NCBI RefSeq assembly: GCF_014236855.1
Contig: NZ_CP051261.1
Coordinates: 3,720,001-3,784,000, forward strand
Length of the DNA stretch: 64,000 bases
Reading direction: 5' to 3'
DNA from: Xanthomonas sp. SI
GTDB taxonomy: Bacteria; Pseudomonadota; Gammaproteobacteria; Xanthomonadales; Xanthomonadaceae
Shown here in pieces: positions 53,388-62,278 of the stretch. Below the pieces are notes generated by a model, which saw nothing but the letters and a program-made list of their open reading frames with translations, had not been told where the DNA came from and did no database searches. How positions within the stretch are numbered: the first letter of the stretch is position 1; every line of letters begins with the position of its first letter. Position numbers and translations under genes: made by a program.

Positions 53388-55811
53388 TCAATGCAACACC
53401 CGGAACCGCACCTGCGTCCACGCGCCGTTGCTGGCCAGCGCAGTCAAGGTATGGTCGCCGGCATCGGCGAAATCGCGCTGGAAGTTGCGCGCGCCCTCGG
53501 TGCGCGCGATCCAGCGCCCATCCAGCAGCCAATCCACCGGCGCGGTGGTGCCGAGCGCACGCACCTGCAGGCGCACGCTGAGGCTGCCCGGCGCGCGCGC
53601 CAGTGTGGCGCGGTCGTTGAGGCCTTCGATACGCAGCACGTCGTTGCCGCCGCGGCCGTCGTCGCGGCAGTCCGGCGCCAGGGCGGGCAGTTGCCCGGCC
53701 TGGCGTTCGCTGGCGTGCAGCCATGGGGTCAGCAGCGCCGGCCAGCGCGCAAGTTCGCGCTGCACGGCCTGGTGCGGCCGCGCGCAATCGGGCGACAGGC
53801 GCAGGCCGCTGTGCGCGTCCACCTGCACCGTGTCGCGGCCGGCACTCCATAGCCGCGCGTCGCGCTCGGCGAAGGTCGGCGGCACCGCGCCGTCCAGCGC
53901 GTAGGCGGAGAAGCGCCGCTGGCACAGCGCGGGCGGGGTCTGTTCGGCGGCGATACCCAGCGGCCAGCACACGTCCAGCTGCTGCACGTTGCCCGGCATC
54001 GGCCGCGGCGCGTTGTCGCCGCGCGCGCGCGGCAGGCTGTCGATGGTCTCGAACATCAGCGGCAGCGCGGTCACCGCGCCGTACTGGCCGGGCAGCGGCG
54101 TGCCGTCCGGGCGTCCGACCCAGACCCCGACCGTATAGCGGCGGGTGCTGCCGATCGCCCAGGCGTCGCGGTAGCCGTAGCTGGTGCCGGTCTTCCACGC
54201 CACGCGCGGGCGCGTGCCGACGTCGAAGGTGCCGATGCCGTAGCCGGGGCGCGGATTGGCCTCGAGGATCTCGCGCACGATCCACGCCGCGCCCGGCGAC
54301 ATCAGCCGCCGGTCGATGACCTTGTCGGTGGCGGTGTAGCGCACGTGCCCGGCGATGCCGTCGCGGTTCAGCGCGGCGAAGGCGCCGACCAGTTCTTCCA
54401 GCTGCGCGCCGGTGCCGCCGAGGATCAAGGCCAGGTTCGGGGTGCTGCCGCGCGGAAACTTCAGGCCGATGCCGGCATTGTTCAGCCGCGCGGCGAAGCG
54501 CGCCGGGCCGACCCGTTCGAGCAGGTCCACCGCCGGCACGTTCAACGACAGGCGCAAGGCGCTGGCGGCGCCGACCGGACCGTTGAAGGCCTCGTCGAAA
54601 TTGCCCGGGCGGTAGTCGCCGAAACTCTGCGGCGCGTCCACCAGCAGGCTTTCGGAATGGATCAGGCCGTCGTCCAGGGCCATACCGTACAGGAACGGCT
54701 TGAGCGTGGAACCGGGCGAGCGCCAGGCCTGGACCATGTCCACGTCGCCGAGCCGCTTGCGGTCGCCGAACGTCACCGAGCCGATGTAGGCACGCGCCTG
54801 CAGGTCGCGGTTGTCCACCACCAGCAACGCCGCGGAGGTGCGCTCGGGCAGCTGCGAGAAATACGCGCTGACCCGGTCTTCCAGGGTGCGCTGCAGGTCC
54901 GCATCGATGGTGGAGACGATGTGCGCGGCGCGCGGCGATTGCCGGCGCAGGCGCTCGGCCAGCAGCGCGGCATGCATCGGCGACTGCAGCGAGCGCGCCA
55001 CCACCGGCTCGATGCGCGCGTCGTCGACCTGCTCGCGCGACCACACGTGCAGTTCGACCATGCGCTCGAGCACCTTGTCGCGCGCGGCGCGCGCGGCTTC
55101 CGGGTGCCGGTCCGGGCGCAGCCGGCTCGGCGCCTGCGGCAGCACCGCCAGCAGCGCCGCCTCGGCCTGCGACAGGCGCGCCGCCGGCTTGCCCAGGTAG
55201 GCCCAGCTCGCCGCGTCCACGCCTTCGATGGTGCCGCCGTAGGGCGCGCGCTCCAGGTACAGCTGCAGGATCTGGCGCTTGCTCAGGTGCACTTCCAGCT
55301 GCAGCGCGCGCAGCAGCTGCTGCAGCTTGCCCAGCGGGCTGCGCGTGCTGACGTCGTCCGGCATCAGGATCCGCGCCACCTGCATGGTCAGGGTGGAACC
55401 GCCGGAGACGATGCGGCGCGAGAAGACCCACTGCTTGCCGGCGCGCAGCAACGCCCACGGATTGACGCCGGGGTGATGCCAGAACCAGCGGTCCTCGTAG
55501 TTCAGCAGCGCCTGCAGGTACAGCGGCGACACGCTCTGCGGCGTGGCCGGGTAGCGCCACACGCCGTTGCCGTCGGCGAAGGCGCGCAACGGGGTGCCAT
55601 CGGCGGCCACTACCAGGGTGGAGGTGTCGCGCGATTTCGGCAGCGGCAGCGGGAACGCCAGGTCCAGCAGCAACAGCGTGGCCAGCAGCGCCGCGGTGCC
55701 CCAGCGCAGCACGCGCCACTGCGTGCGGCCCCAACGCGGCCGCGGCAGCAGGCGCGTCCAGCGCCGGGTGCGCCACGCGCGGGGCGTGGCGGCGGAGACG
55801 TCCTGTGGCAT
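53388..55811 (-). CDS. pbpC: Penicillin-binding protein 1C
   Basis: The 807-residue bifunctional-type enzyme has a membrane anchor (TAALLATLLLLDLAFPLPLP) and a glycosyltransferase domain (NYEDRWFWHHPGVNPWALLR, then SGGSTLTMQVARIL). A transpeptidase domain follows with SPGSTLKPFLYG (SxxK), SLN and KTGTSYG (KTG). A C-terminal BiPBP_C beta domain closes the protein. PBP1C polymerises glycan; its transpeptidase role is often minor. No alpha-2-macroglobulin (yfhM) partner is seen upstream in this window. Confidence 0.96.
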   Translation of the reverse strand: MPQDVSAATPRAWRTRRWTRLLPRPRWGRTQWRVLRWGTAALLATLLLLDLAFPLPLPKSRDTSTLVVAADGTPLRAFADGNGVWRYPATPQSVSPLYLQALLNYEDRWFWHHPGVNPWALLRAGKQWVFSRRIVSGGSTLTMQVARILMPDDVSTRSPLGKLQQLLRALQLEVHLSKRQILQLYLERAPYGGTIEGVDAASWAYLGKPAARLSQAEAALLAVLPQAPSRLRPDRHPEAARAARDKVLERMVELHVWSREQVDDARIEPVVARSLQSPMHAALLAERLRRQSPRAAHIVSTIDADLQRTLEDRVSAYFSQLPERTSAALLVVDNRDLQARAYIGSVTFGDRKRLGDVDMVQAWRSPGSTLKPFLYGMALDDGLIHSESLLVDAPQSFGDYRPGNFDEAFNGPVGAASALRLSLNVPAVDLLERVGPARFAARLNNAGIGLKFPRGSTPNLALILGGTGAQLEELVGAFAALNRDGIAGHVRYTATDKVIDRRLMSPGAAWIVREILEANPRPGYGIGTFDVGTRPRVAWKTGTSYGYRDAWAIGSTRRYTVGVWVGRPDGTPLPGQYGAVTALPLMFETIDSLPRARGDNAPRPMPGNVQQLDVCWPLGIAAEQTPPALCQRRFSAYALDGAVPPTFAERDARLWSAGRDTVQVDAHSGLRLSPDCARPHQAVQRELARWPALLTPWLHASERQAGQLPALAPDCRDDGRGGNDVLRIEGLNDRATLARAPGSLSVRLQVRALGTTAPVDWLLDGRWIARTEGARNFQRDFADAGDHTLTALASNGAWTQVRFRVLH

Positions 55812-55832
55812 GCGGGCTCCCGGTGGAAGCGG

Positions 55833-56636
55833 CTATTTTGCCCGTTGTGGCGGCGCCGGCGCATCCGCGCGATGCAATTGCACCGCCTGCGCCAGGAACG
55901 GCGCGCACAGCGCCTGGGCCGCATCGTGCTCCACCACCAGATGGTCGATCGCCGCCACCGCGGCCACCAGATGCGGCGCATGCGCGCCGAGCTTGTCCAC
56001 GGTGACCACCACCGCGGTCTCGCCGCTGGCCTCGATCATCGCGCGCTTGAACAGCGCCTCCTCGCCGTCCACGCCCCACAACCCGCGCTCGGCATCGATC
56101 GCGCAGGCGCCGGGAAAGCACAGGTCGGCGCGGACCTGGCGCAGTTGCTGCAGCGCCTGCGCGCCGACGGCGGCGCCGATGCGCGGATCGATCCGGCCGC
56201 CGATCAGCAGGATCTCGAAACCTTCGCGCGGCATCAGCAGTTGGGCGATGTCCGGCGCATTGGTGATGACGGTCAGGCGCTGCCGCGGCGGCAACGCGGC
56301 GGCGATGGCGCTGTTGGTGGAGCCGGCATCGATCAGCAGCACCTGCCCGGGGCGCACCAGCGCGGCGGCCGCCTGCGCCAGCGCGCGCTTGCGCTCGGCA
56401 TGTTCCTCGTGCCGCTGCGGCAGCGGCGCGAAGCCGGGCGTGGGCGGCAGCGCACCGCCGTAGACGCGGCGGCACAGGCCCTGCGCGGCGAGGTCGCGCA
56501 GGTCGCGGCGGATCGAATCCTCCGACACCGCGAACGCGGCGGCCAGTTCCGCGGCCACCACCCGGCCGTGCTCGCGCAGGCGCTGCAGGATCGCCTGTTG
56601 GCGTTCCTGCGGCAGTGCGTCGGCGGCCGCCGTCAT
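55833..56636 (-). CDS. DeoR family transcriptional regulator
   Basis: The 267-residue protein has a DeoR-type HTH at about residues 10-60 (LPQERQQAILQRLREHGRVV, then VSEDSIRRDLRDLAAQGLCR and RVYGGAL). A sugar-phosphate-sensing domain follows with LIDAGSTNSAIAAALPP and CFPGACAIDAERGLWGVDGEEALFK. It overlaps the HAD phosphatase gene by 4 bases, and an MFS gene lies upstream, so it probably controls this group in response to a phosphorylated sugar. Confidence 0.9.
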   Translation of the reverse strand: MTAAADALPQERQQAILQRLREHGRVVAAELAAAFAVSEDSIRRDLRDLAAQGLCRRVYGGALPPTPGFAPLPQRHEEHAERKRALAQAAAALVRPGQVLLIDAGSTNSAIAAALPPRQRLTVITNAPDIAQLLMPREGFEILLIGGRIDPRIGAAVGAQALQQLRQVRADLCFPGACAIDAERGLWGVDGEEALFKRAMIEASGETAVVVTVDKLGAHAPHLVAAVAAIDHLVVEHDAAQALCAPFLAQAVQLHRADAPAPPQRAK

Positions 56637-57280
56637 GCGCCGGGTCCGGCGCTGCTTAGCGGCAGGCCCAGCGCGCGCAGCTCGGCGCGCAGCGTGGCCG
56701 CGTCGCGAAAGTGCAACGCGTGCAGGCCCTGCGCGGCGGCGGCGTGCACGTTGCGCGGCGCGTCGTCGATGAACACCGCGCGCGCCGGATCGATCTCGTA
56801 GCGCGACAGCAGCAGCGCGAAGATCGCCGGATCCGGCTTCACCAGGCGCTCCTGCCCGGACACCAGGATCCCGGCGAAACGCTGCAGGAACGCATAGCGC
56901 TGCAGCGCGACCGGAAACGTCTCGTGCGACCAGTTGGTCAGCGCGTACAGGCGCACGCCCTGCGCGTGCAGTTCTTCCAGGATCTGCACGCTGGCGTCGA
57001 GCGGGCCGCCGAGCGTCTCTTCCCAGCGCAGGTGATAGGCGGCGATCCGCTCGGCCTGCGCCGGATGCAACGCGCTCAACTCGGCGACCGCCTCGCGCCA
57101 CGGCCGGCCGGCGTCCTGGCGCTCGTTCCACTGCGGCGTGCACACCTCGGCGAGGAAGCGCTCCATCTCCGCCTCGTCGTCGAACAGTTGCCGATACAGA
57201 TGGCGCGGGTTCCAGTCGATCAGCACGCCGCCGAGGTCGAAGATCACGGTGTCCGGGGCGTGCGCGGGAATGGAGGGCAT
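56633..57280 (-). CDS. HAD superfamily phosphatase (YihX-like)
   Basis: The 215-residue protein has HAD motif I VIFDLGGVLIDWNPRHLY, motif II ALTNWSHET, motif III KPDPAIFALLL and motif IV VFIDDAPRNVHAA. This is the YihX-like subgroup that releases phosphate from sugar phosphates. It lies between the MFS transporter and DeoR regulator genes. Confidence 0.93.
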   Translation of the reverse strand: MPSIPAHAPDTVIFDLGGVLIDWNPRHLYRQLFDDEAEMERFLAEVCTPQWNERQDAGRPWREAVAELSALHPAQAERIAAYHLRWEETLGGPLDASVQILEELHAQGVRLYALTNWSHETFPVALQRYAFLQRFAGILVSGQERLVKPDPAIFALLLSRYEIDPARAVFIDDAPRNVHAAAAQGLHALHFRDAATLRAELRALGLPLSSAGPGA

Positions 57281-57302
57281 GGCGTGGTACTCCTTGGTCG
57301 GA

Positions 57303-58484
57303 TCAGTGCCGCAGCAGCCGCGAGCCCATCGCCACCAGCAGCAACAGCCCGGCCACCGCCAGCAACGCGGTGGGCAGGCTGCTGGCGTGGGCGAGGAAGC
57401 CGATCAGCGCCGGGCCGGCGAGCAGGCCGGTATAGCCGAGCGTGGTCAGCGCGGCAATCGCCACCGCCGGCGAGGTGCCGGGCAGGCGCCCGGCCGCGCC
57501 GAACAGGATCGGCACCAGGTTCGACACGCCCAGGCCGACCAGCGCATAACCGAGCAGGCCGCTGGCGACACCCGGCAACTGCGTGGCCAGCAGCAGGCCG
57601 CAGGCGGCCAGCGAGGCGCCGGCCGCCAGCATCGCCGGCTGGCCGATGCGCGCGACCACCCGGTCGCCGCCGAAGCGGCCGGCCGCCATCGCCACCGAGA
57701 ACAGCGCATAGCCGACGCCGGCGTAACGCGTGTCCACGCCATGCAACTCGCGCAGCAGCACCGCGCTCCAGTCGAGCATCGCGCCTTCGGCCAGCAGGCA
57801 GATGAAACACAGCGCCGCCAGCACCAGCACCACGCCGCGCGGCAGGCGCAACGGGACGCGCGGTGCCGGGTCGTCGGTGGCGACGCGCAGCAGGCCGGAG
57901 CGCTGCCACAGCAGCAACGCCAGCAACAGCGCCGACACCGCGAGCGTGGCCGCCAGCAGCGGCGCGCCGGCCGCGAGCAGCGCGCTCATCGCCGCCGCGC
58001 CGCTCAGCCCGCCGACGCTGAACACGCCATGGAAACTCGACATCACCGGACGCCCGGCGCGTTTTTCGGTCTCCACGCCGTGCGCGTTCATCGCCACATC
58101 CAGCGCGCCGAGCGCGGCGCCGAAGTACAGCAGCGCGGCGACCACGCTCGGCAGGTTCGGCGCCAGCGCCACCAAGGGCAGGCCCAGGCACAGCGCCAGC
58201 CCGGAAGCGACCATGACCGCGCGGCTGCCGACGCGGTGGCTGAGTACGCCGGCCAGCGGCATCGCCAGGATCGAGCCGCCGCCGAAGGCGAGCAGCACCA
58301 GGCCCAAGGCGGCATCGTCCAGCGCGAAGCGCGCTTTGACGTACGGCACCATCGGCGCCCACGCGGCCATCGCGATGCCGGACAGCAGGAACACCCAGCG
58401 GGTGGCGCGGATCGCAGGCCTGGCGGCGTCGGGGAAGGTGGGCGTAACGCCATCCACTGTGGCGAGAGGTGGGTCGGTAGGCAT
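57303..58484 (-). CDS. MFS transporter
   Basis: The 393-residue protein has about twelve membrane segments. MFS landmarks include GGGSILAMPLAGVLSHRVGS in the 2-3 loop region, RFGGDRVVARIGQP, and a central arginine-rich loop (QRSGLLRVATDDPAPRVPLR). It resembles YbjJ-type transporters; the substrate is unknown, but a sugar or its derivative is suggested by the HAD and DeoR neighbours. It is the first gene of the group; an inverted GCAC-AATC-GTGC lies at about 58505, a possible operator. Confidence 0.88.
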   Translation of the reverse strand: MPTDPPLATVDGVTPTFPDAARPAIRATRWVFLLSGIAMAAWAPMVPYVKARFALDDAALGLVLLAFGGGSILAMPLAGVLSHRVGSRAVMVASGLALCLGLPLVALAPNLPSVVAALLYFGAALGALDVAMNAHGVETEKRAGRPVMSSFHGVFSVGGLSGAAAMSALLAAGAPLLAATLAVSALLLALLLWQRSGLLRVATDDPAPRVPLRLPRGVVLVLAALCFICLLAEGAMLDWSAVLLRELHGVDTRYAGVGYALFSVAMAAGRFGGDRVVARIGQPAMLAAGASLAACGLLLATQLPGVASGLLGYALVGLGVSNLVPILFGAAGRLPGTSPAVAIAALTTLGYTGLLAGPALIGFLAHASSLPTALLAVAGLLLLVAMGSRLLRH

Positions 58485-58821
58485 GCGGCGACTGTACTGA
58501 AACACGCACAATCGTGCAACAAGCCGCAAAATGATGCATCAACAGGTGGCGGTGGAACGCTGTGGCGTAGCTACGAATTCGGAGACGATCCGCGATGCAC
58601 ACTACTGCTGCCCGGCGCCCGACCATCGTGCAAGAAGAGGCTTCAGCCCTGGCGCTTCAATGGCAAGGCGTCGAGTCCAAAGAAGCCCGCCACGCAAGCG
58701 TCGCGCTTACGGAATCACGCAGCATGCGCACGCGCCTGCATGGCATCGCCTGCCCGGCCGTGCAGGTGCTGCATGCGGCATCGCCACTTGCGCTCCGGAC
58801 GACAGGGCCGCACAGCCGGCG
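58485..58821. other. Intergenic region, no gene seen
   Basis: This 337-base gap holds the promoter of the MFS-HAD-DeoR group near its left end (GCACAATCGTGC at about 58505, TGATGCATCA at about 58532). Several overlapping open frames are shadows of the kinase gene or have no ribosome site. Confidence 0.45.
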
Positions 58822-60147
58822 TCAGTCCCCGCGGCCGTCCGCCGCCAGCGGCAGGCGCAGCGTGGCCACGCTGCCGGCGGCATCCGCACGCGCCTCGAGG
58901 CTCAGGCTGCCGCCTTGCGCCTCCAGGATCTGCCGCGACAGCACCAGGCCGATCCCCGATCCGCCGGGCTTGGTGGTGAAGAACGGCACGAACAGGTTGT
59001 CGCTGGGCGGCAGCCCGGCGCCGCCATCGAGGATTTCGAGCAACGCGTTGGCGCCATCGCTGCGCGCGCGCAGCACCACCGGCGCGCTGCCGCCGGACTC
59101 CAGCGCGTTGCGCAGCAGATTGATCAGCACTTGCTCGAGTTGGTCGGCGTCGGCGCGCAGCCGCAGCTGCGGCTCGATCTCGACCAACACCCGCGCATCG
59201 TCGAGCAGCCGCTGCACGCGCACACACAGCGGTGCCAGTTCCACGGTTGCCAGCACCGGCACTGGCAACCTGGCCAGGCGCGCGTAGCCGCCGAGGAAAC
59301 GCTGCAGCGCGGCACTGCGCTGTTCGATCACGCCCAGGCCGTTGCGCAGGTCCTCGTGCAGCTCGGCATCGAGCGTGTCCGGCGCGGCCGCAAGCAAGCG
59401 TCCGAGCGTATCGGCGATCGAGCCAATCGGCGCCAGCGAGTTGTTGATCTCGTGGCCGAGCACGCGCAACAGGCGGCGAAAGGCCTGCGCCTCCTCCTCG
59501 CGCAATGCGCGCTCCATCGGCTGCACCAACAGCAGCTGCCCCGCCTGGCTACGGCTGCGCAACGCGGCGTGGCCGATCTGCCAGCGCCCCTGCTGGCCGG
59601 CGAAGGCATGCGCGTGGATGCTGCCCGAGGGCAAGGCGAACAATTCGGACAGGCCCAGCGCCTGCGCGGACTGCCCGATCAGGTGCTCGGCAGCGGCGCC
59701 GAGCAGGCGTTCGCCGGCCGGGTTGACCAGGCGCAGGCGCTGGTCCTGTTCGAACGCGAACACCGCCCCGTCCAGCGCCGCCAGGGTCTTGCTCAGCAGC
59801 TGCAGGCTCTCGTGCGAATCGCGCTGCTCGTCCTGCAGCCGCTGCGCCAGCGCGTTGAACCGCTGCAGCAGGCCATCGCTGTCACGATCGCGTGCGTCCT
59901 GCGCCACCCGCACGCTGTAATCGCCCTCGCGCAGCGCCTCGAGCAGGCCGCTGAGGGTGCGCAGACGCTGCCCGGCATCGCGTTGCTGCCAGCGCCACAG
60001 CGCCGCGGTCAGCGCCAGCACGCACAGCAGCAGCACGGCCGCCTCGGGCGGCCGCGGCGTGCCGACCGCGAGCACCAGGATCAACGCCAGCATGGCCGGC
60101 GCCGCCAGCCACAGCGGTCGCCGCCGTTGCCGCTCAGCCGCCGTCAT
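58822..60147 (-). CDS. Sensor histidine kinase (NtrY/NtrB-like)
   Basis: The 441-residue kinase has two N-terminal membrane helices (about residues 12-50), a HAMP-like part, a PAS-like part (DGAVFAFEQDQRLRLVNPAG) and a HisKA block with RVLGHEINNSLAPIGSIAD. An HATPase domain follows with INLLRNALESGGSAP, DGGAGLP and FTTKPGGSGIGLVLSRQIL. It overlaps the sigma-54-type regulator gene by 14 bases and is its partner. Confidence 0.93.
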   Translation of the reverse strand: MTAAERQRRRPLWLAAPAMLALILVLAVGTPRPPEAAVLLLCVLALTAALWRWQQRDAGQRLRTLSGLLEALREGDYSVRVAQDARDRDSDGLLQRFNALAQRLQDEQRDSHESLQLLSKTLAALDGAVFAFEQDQRLRLVNPAGERLLGAAAEHLIGQSAQALGLSELFALPSGSIHAHAFAGQQGRWQIGHAALRSRSQAGQLLLVQPMERALREEEAQAFRRLLRVLGHEINNSLAPIGSIADTLGRLLAAAPDTLDAELHEDLRNGLGVIEQRSAALQRFLGGYARLARLPVPVLATVELAPLCVRVQRLLDDARVLVEIEPQLRLRADADQLEQVLINLLRNALESGGSAPVVLRARSDGANALLEILDGGAGLPPSDNLFVPFFTTKPGGSGIGLVLSRQILEAQGGSLSLEARADAAGSVATLRLPLAADGRGD

Positions 60148-61525
60148 CGCTGCGCAGGCCGTGCTTGCCCAGGCGCCGGTACAGGCTCTGCCGGGTGATG
60201 CCGAGCTGGTCGGCGGCGCGCTGCAGATTGCCCTGCTGCTGCGCCAATGCCTGGCGCAGCAACAGCGCCTCGGCTTCTTCGAGGGTCAGCTGGGTGGACA
60301 AGGCCGGCGCGACAGCAGCAGCCGGCTGCAGGCGCAGGTCGTCGCTGCCCAGCGTCGTCCCGTCGGCGAGCAGCGCGGCACGTTCCATCGCGTGCGCCAG
60401 TTCGCGCACGTTGCCGGGCCAAGCGTAGCCGAGCAAGGCGCGCTCGGCGTCGCGCGCCAGCGCCGGCAGCGGCCGCCGGTAGCGCGTGCAGGCGGCGGCC
60501 AGGTAGTGCCGCGCCAGCGGCAGGATGTCGGCCGCGCGTTCGCGCAACGGCGGCACCCGCAGCTGGAAGGTGTTGAGCCGGTACAGCAGGTCCTGGCGGA
60601 AATTCCCGGCCGCCACTTCCGCATCCAGGTCGGCATTGGTCGCAGCGACGATGCGCACGTCCACACGTTGCGTGCGCGAGGACCCGAGCCGCTCGAATTC
60701 GCCATCCTCGATCGCGCGCAGCAGCTTGGGCTGCTGCTGCAGCGGCAGGTTGCCGATCTCGTCCAGGAACAGGGTGCCGCCGTCGGCCAGTTCGAAGCGG
60801 CCGGCGCGGTCCTGCCGCGCGTCGGTGTAGGCGCCGCGCACATTGCCGAACAGTTCGGCCTCGAACAGGGTCGGCGCCAATCCGCCGATGTTGACCTTGA
60901 CGAAGGCCTGCGCGCGGCGCGGCGACCACTGGTGCAGCAGCTGCGCGAGCAGGCTCTTGCCGGTGCCGTTCTCGCCCAGCAGCAACACGTTGGCGCCGCT
61001 GCCGGCGATGCGCAGCAGGTCCTCGACCAGGCGCTGCATCGGCGCCGATTCGGCGACGAAGCCGGCGGCGCCGTCCTGCAGCAGCAAAGCCTGCGCCTCG
61101 CCGAGCCGCTGCGCGTTGCGGCGGCTGCGGTCCAGCGCGATGCGGCTGTCCAGCACCGCGAGCACGCGCGCGTTCTGCCACGGCTTTTCGATGAAATCCA
61201 CCGCACCGTCGCGCATCGCCGCCACCGCCAGCTCGATGCTGGCCCAGGCGGTCATCGCGATCACCGGCAACCCCGGCCACTGCGCGGCGATCTGCGCGAT
61301 CAGCGCCAATCCTTCTGCGCCGGAGGTGGTGTCGCGGGCGTAGTTCATGTCCACCAGCACCGCGGCGAAGTCGTCGCCGCGCAGGCAGGCCAGCGCCAGT
61401 TCCGGCGACTCGGCGCCGACCATGCCGTAGCCGGCGCTCTTGAGCAGCATGCGCAAGGCCTCGCGCACGTCCGCCTGGTCGTCGACCACCAGGATGCGCG
61501 GCGACGCCGCGGTCAGCGGTTTCAT
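60134..61525 (-). CDS. Sigma-54-type response regulator with altered GAFTGA
   Basis: The 463-residue NtrC-family protein has a receiver with D59 ([10 protein letters not shown]), an AAA+ domain with [14 protein letters not shown] and [13 protein letters not shown], and a Fis-type HTH ([20 protein letters not shown]). The sigma-54 contact loop reads GAYTDA in place of GAFTGA. This may weaken contact with sigma-54, or mark a subgroup that acts otherwise. The start at 61525 follows GGTCTCGG with a weak ribosome site. It precedes the overlapping kinase gene; VapBC and an ABC permease lie upstream in the same direction. Confidence 0.9.
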   Translation of the reverse strand: MKPLTAASPRILVVDDQADVREALRMLLKSAGYGMVGAESPELALACLRGDDFAAVLVDMNYARDTTSGAEGLALIAQIAAQWPGLPVIAMTAWASIELAVAAMRDGAVDFIEKPWQNARVLAVLDSRIALDRSRRNAQRLGEAQALLLQDGAAGFVAESAPMQRLVEDLLRIAGSGANVLLLGENGTGKSLLAQLLHQWSPRRAQAFVKVNIGGLAPTLFEAELFGNVRGAYTDARQDRAGRFELADGGTLFLDEIGNLPLQQQPKLLRAIEDGEFERLGSSRTQRVDVRIVAATNADLDAEVAAGNFRQDLLYRLNTFQLRVPPLRERAADILPLARHYLAAACTRYRRPLPALARDAERALLGYAWPGNVRELAHAMERAALLADGTTLGSDDLRLQPAAAVAPALSTQLTLEEAEALLLRQALAQQQGNLQRAADQLGITRQSLYRRLGKHGLRSDDGG

Positions 61526-61535
61526 CGCCGAGACC

Positions 61536-61949
61536 TCATTCCGTTGACACCCAGTTTTCCAGGCGCAGGCCGACAACGCGCTCGAACTCGCGCACGTTGT
61601 TGGTGACCAGCACCGCATCCACGGCCAGGGCATGCGCCGCGATCAACTGGTCCAGCGCACCGATCGGGGTGCCCTTGCGCTCCAGTCCGCTGCGCAGCGC
61701 GCCATAGCGGCGCATGGCCGCTTCGTCGAACGGCAGGATGTCCAGCGGCGCCAGGAACTTGTCCAGCGCCTGCCGATTGCGTGGCGAGCCGCTCTTGTCC
61801 ACGCCATATGCCAATTCGGCGCCGGTGATGCTGGAAATGGCGACCTGCCCGATGCGCAACGCGGCAAAGCGATCGAGCACACCGGGCGGACGGCGATTGA
61901 TGATGTAGATGCAGATGTTGGTGTCGAGCAGATAGAGCGGCTGACTCAT
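61536..61949 (-). CDS. vapC: VapC toxin, PIN-domain RNase
   Basis: The 137-residue protein has the PIN acidic residues D9 ([13 protein letters not shown]), E45 ([12 protein letters not shown]) and D near 100 ([14 protein letters not shown]), with [10 protein letters not shown] at the end. VapC toxins cut tRNA or rRNA. It overlaps the vapB gene by 4 bases. The pair is inserted between an ABC permease and the two-component genes. Confidence 0.95.
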   Translation of the reverse strand: MSQPLYLLDTNICIYIINRRPPGVLDRFAALRIGQVAISSITGAELAYGVDKSGSPRNRQALDKFLAPLDILPFDEAAMRRYGALRSGLERKGTPIGALDQLIAAHALAVDAVLVTNNVREFERVVGLRLENWVSTE

Positions 61950-62182
61950 ACGGGCCACTCCCCGCGCACCTGCTGTTCGGGCTGCTCGCGCTGCAATTGG
62001 AAGCCGGGCTCGAACTCGTCCAGCGCCTCGCGCAGCAACTGCCAGGGGGCATCCAGGGGCAACAGCAGCACGCCGTTGCCGAAACGCCGGGCGATCACCT
62101 CCTCCCCTTCGAAGCGCAAAGCCTTGGGCAGGCGGACGGCCTGACTGCGCCCGGACTGGAACAGTTTCGCGGTCGTGGTCAT
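61946..62182 (-). CDS. vapB: VapB antitoxin, AbrB-type
   Basis: The 78-residue protein has an N-terminal AbrB/SpoVT swapped-hairpin DNA-binding domain ([20 protein letters not shown], then [18 protein letters not shown]). An acidic tail binds the VapC active site. Autorepression is expected at the direct repeats at 62208-62230. Confidence 0.95.
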   Translation of the reverse strand: MTTTAKLFQSGRSQAVRLPKALRFEGEEVIARRFGNGVLLLPLDAPWQLLREALDEFEPGFQLQREQPEQQVRGEWPV

Positions 62183-62207
62183 GGCGATACTCCGATGGCA
62201 ATGGATT

Positions 62208-62230
62208 GATATATACCGATGATATATACC
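62208..62230 (-). promoter_or_regulatory. vapBC operator/promoter
   Basis: GATATATACC occurs at 62208-62217 and again at 62221-62230. This direct repeat, 13 bases apart, lies 26 bases before the vapB start. The TATATA runs are unusual in this GC-rich DNA and fit an AT-rich promoter bound by VapB. Confidence 0.7.
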
Positions 62231-62278
62231 ACCTCGACAGTGTCAATGCCGCCCCTCACCGTCCCGCCTGCCGAGACT

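Noticed and set aside
58531..60198. A 555-codon plus-strand frame opposite the histidine kinase
   Set aside because: A shadow of the kinase gene; no start site and no known domain.
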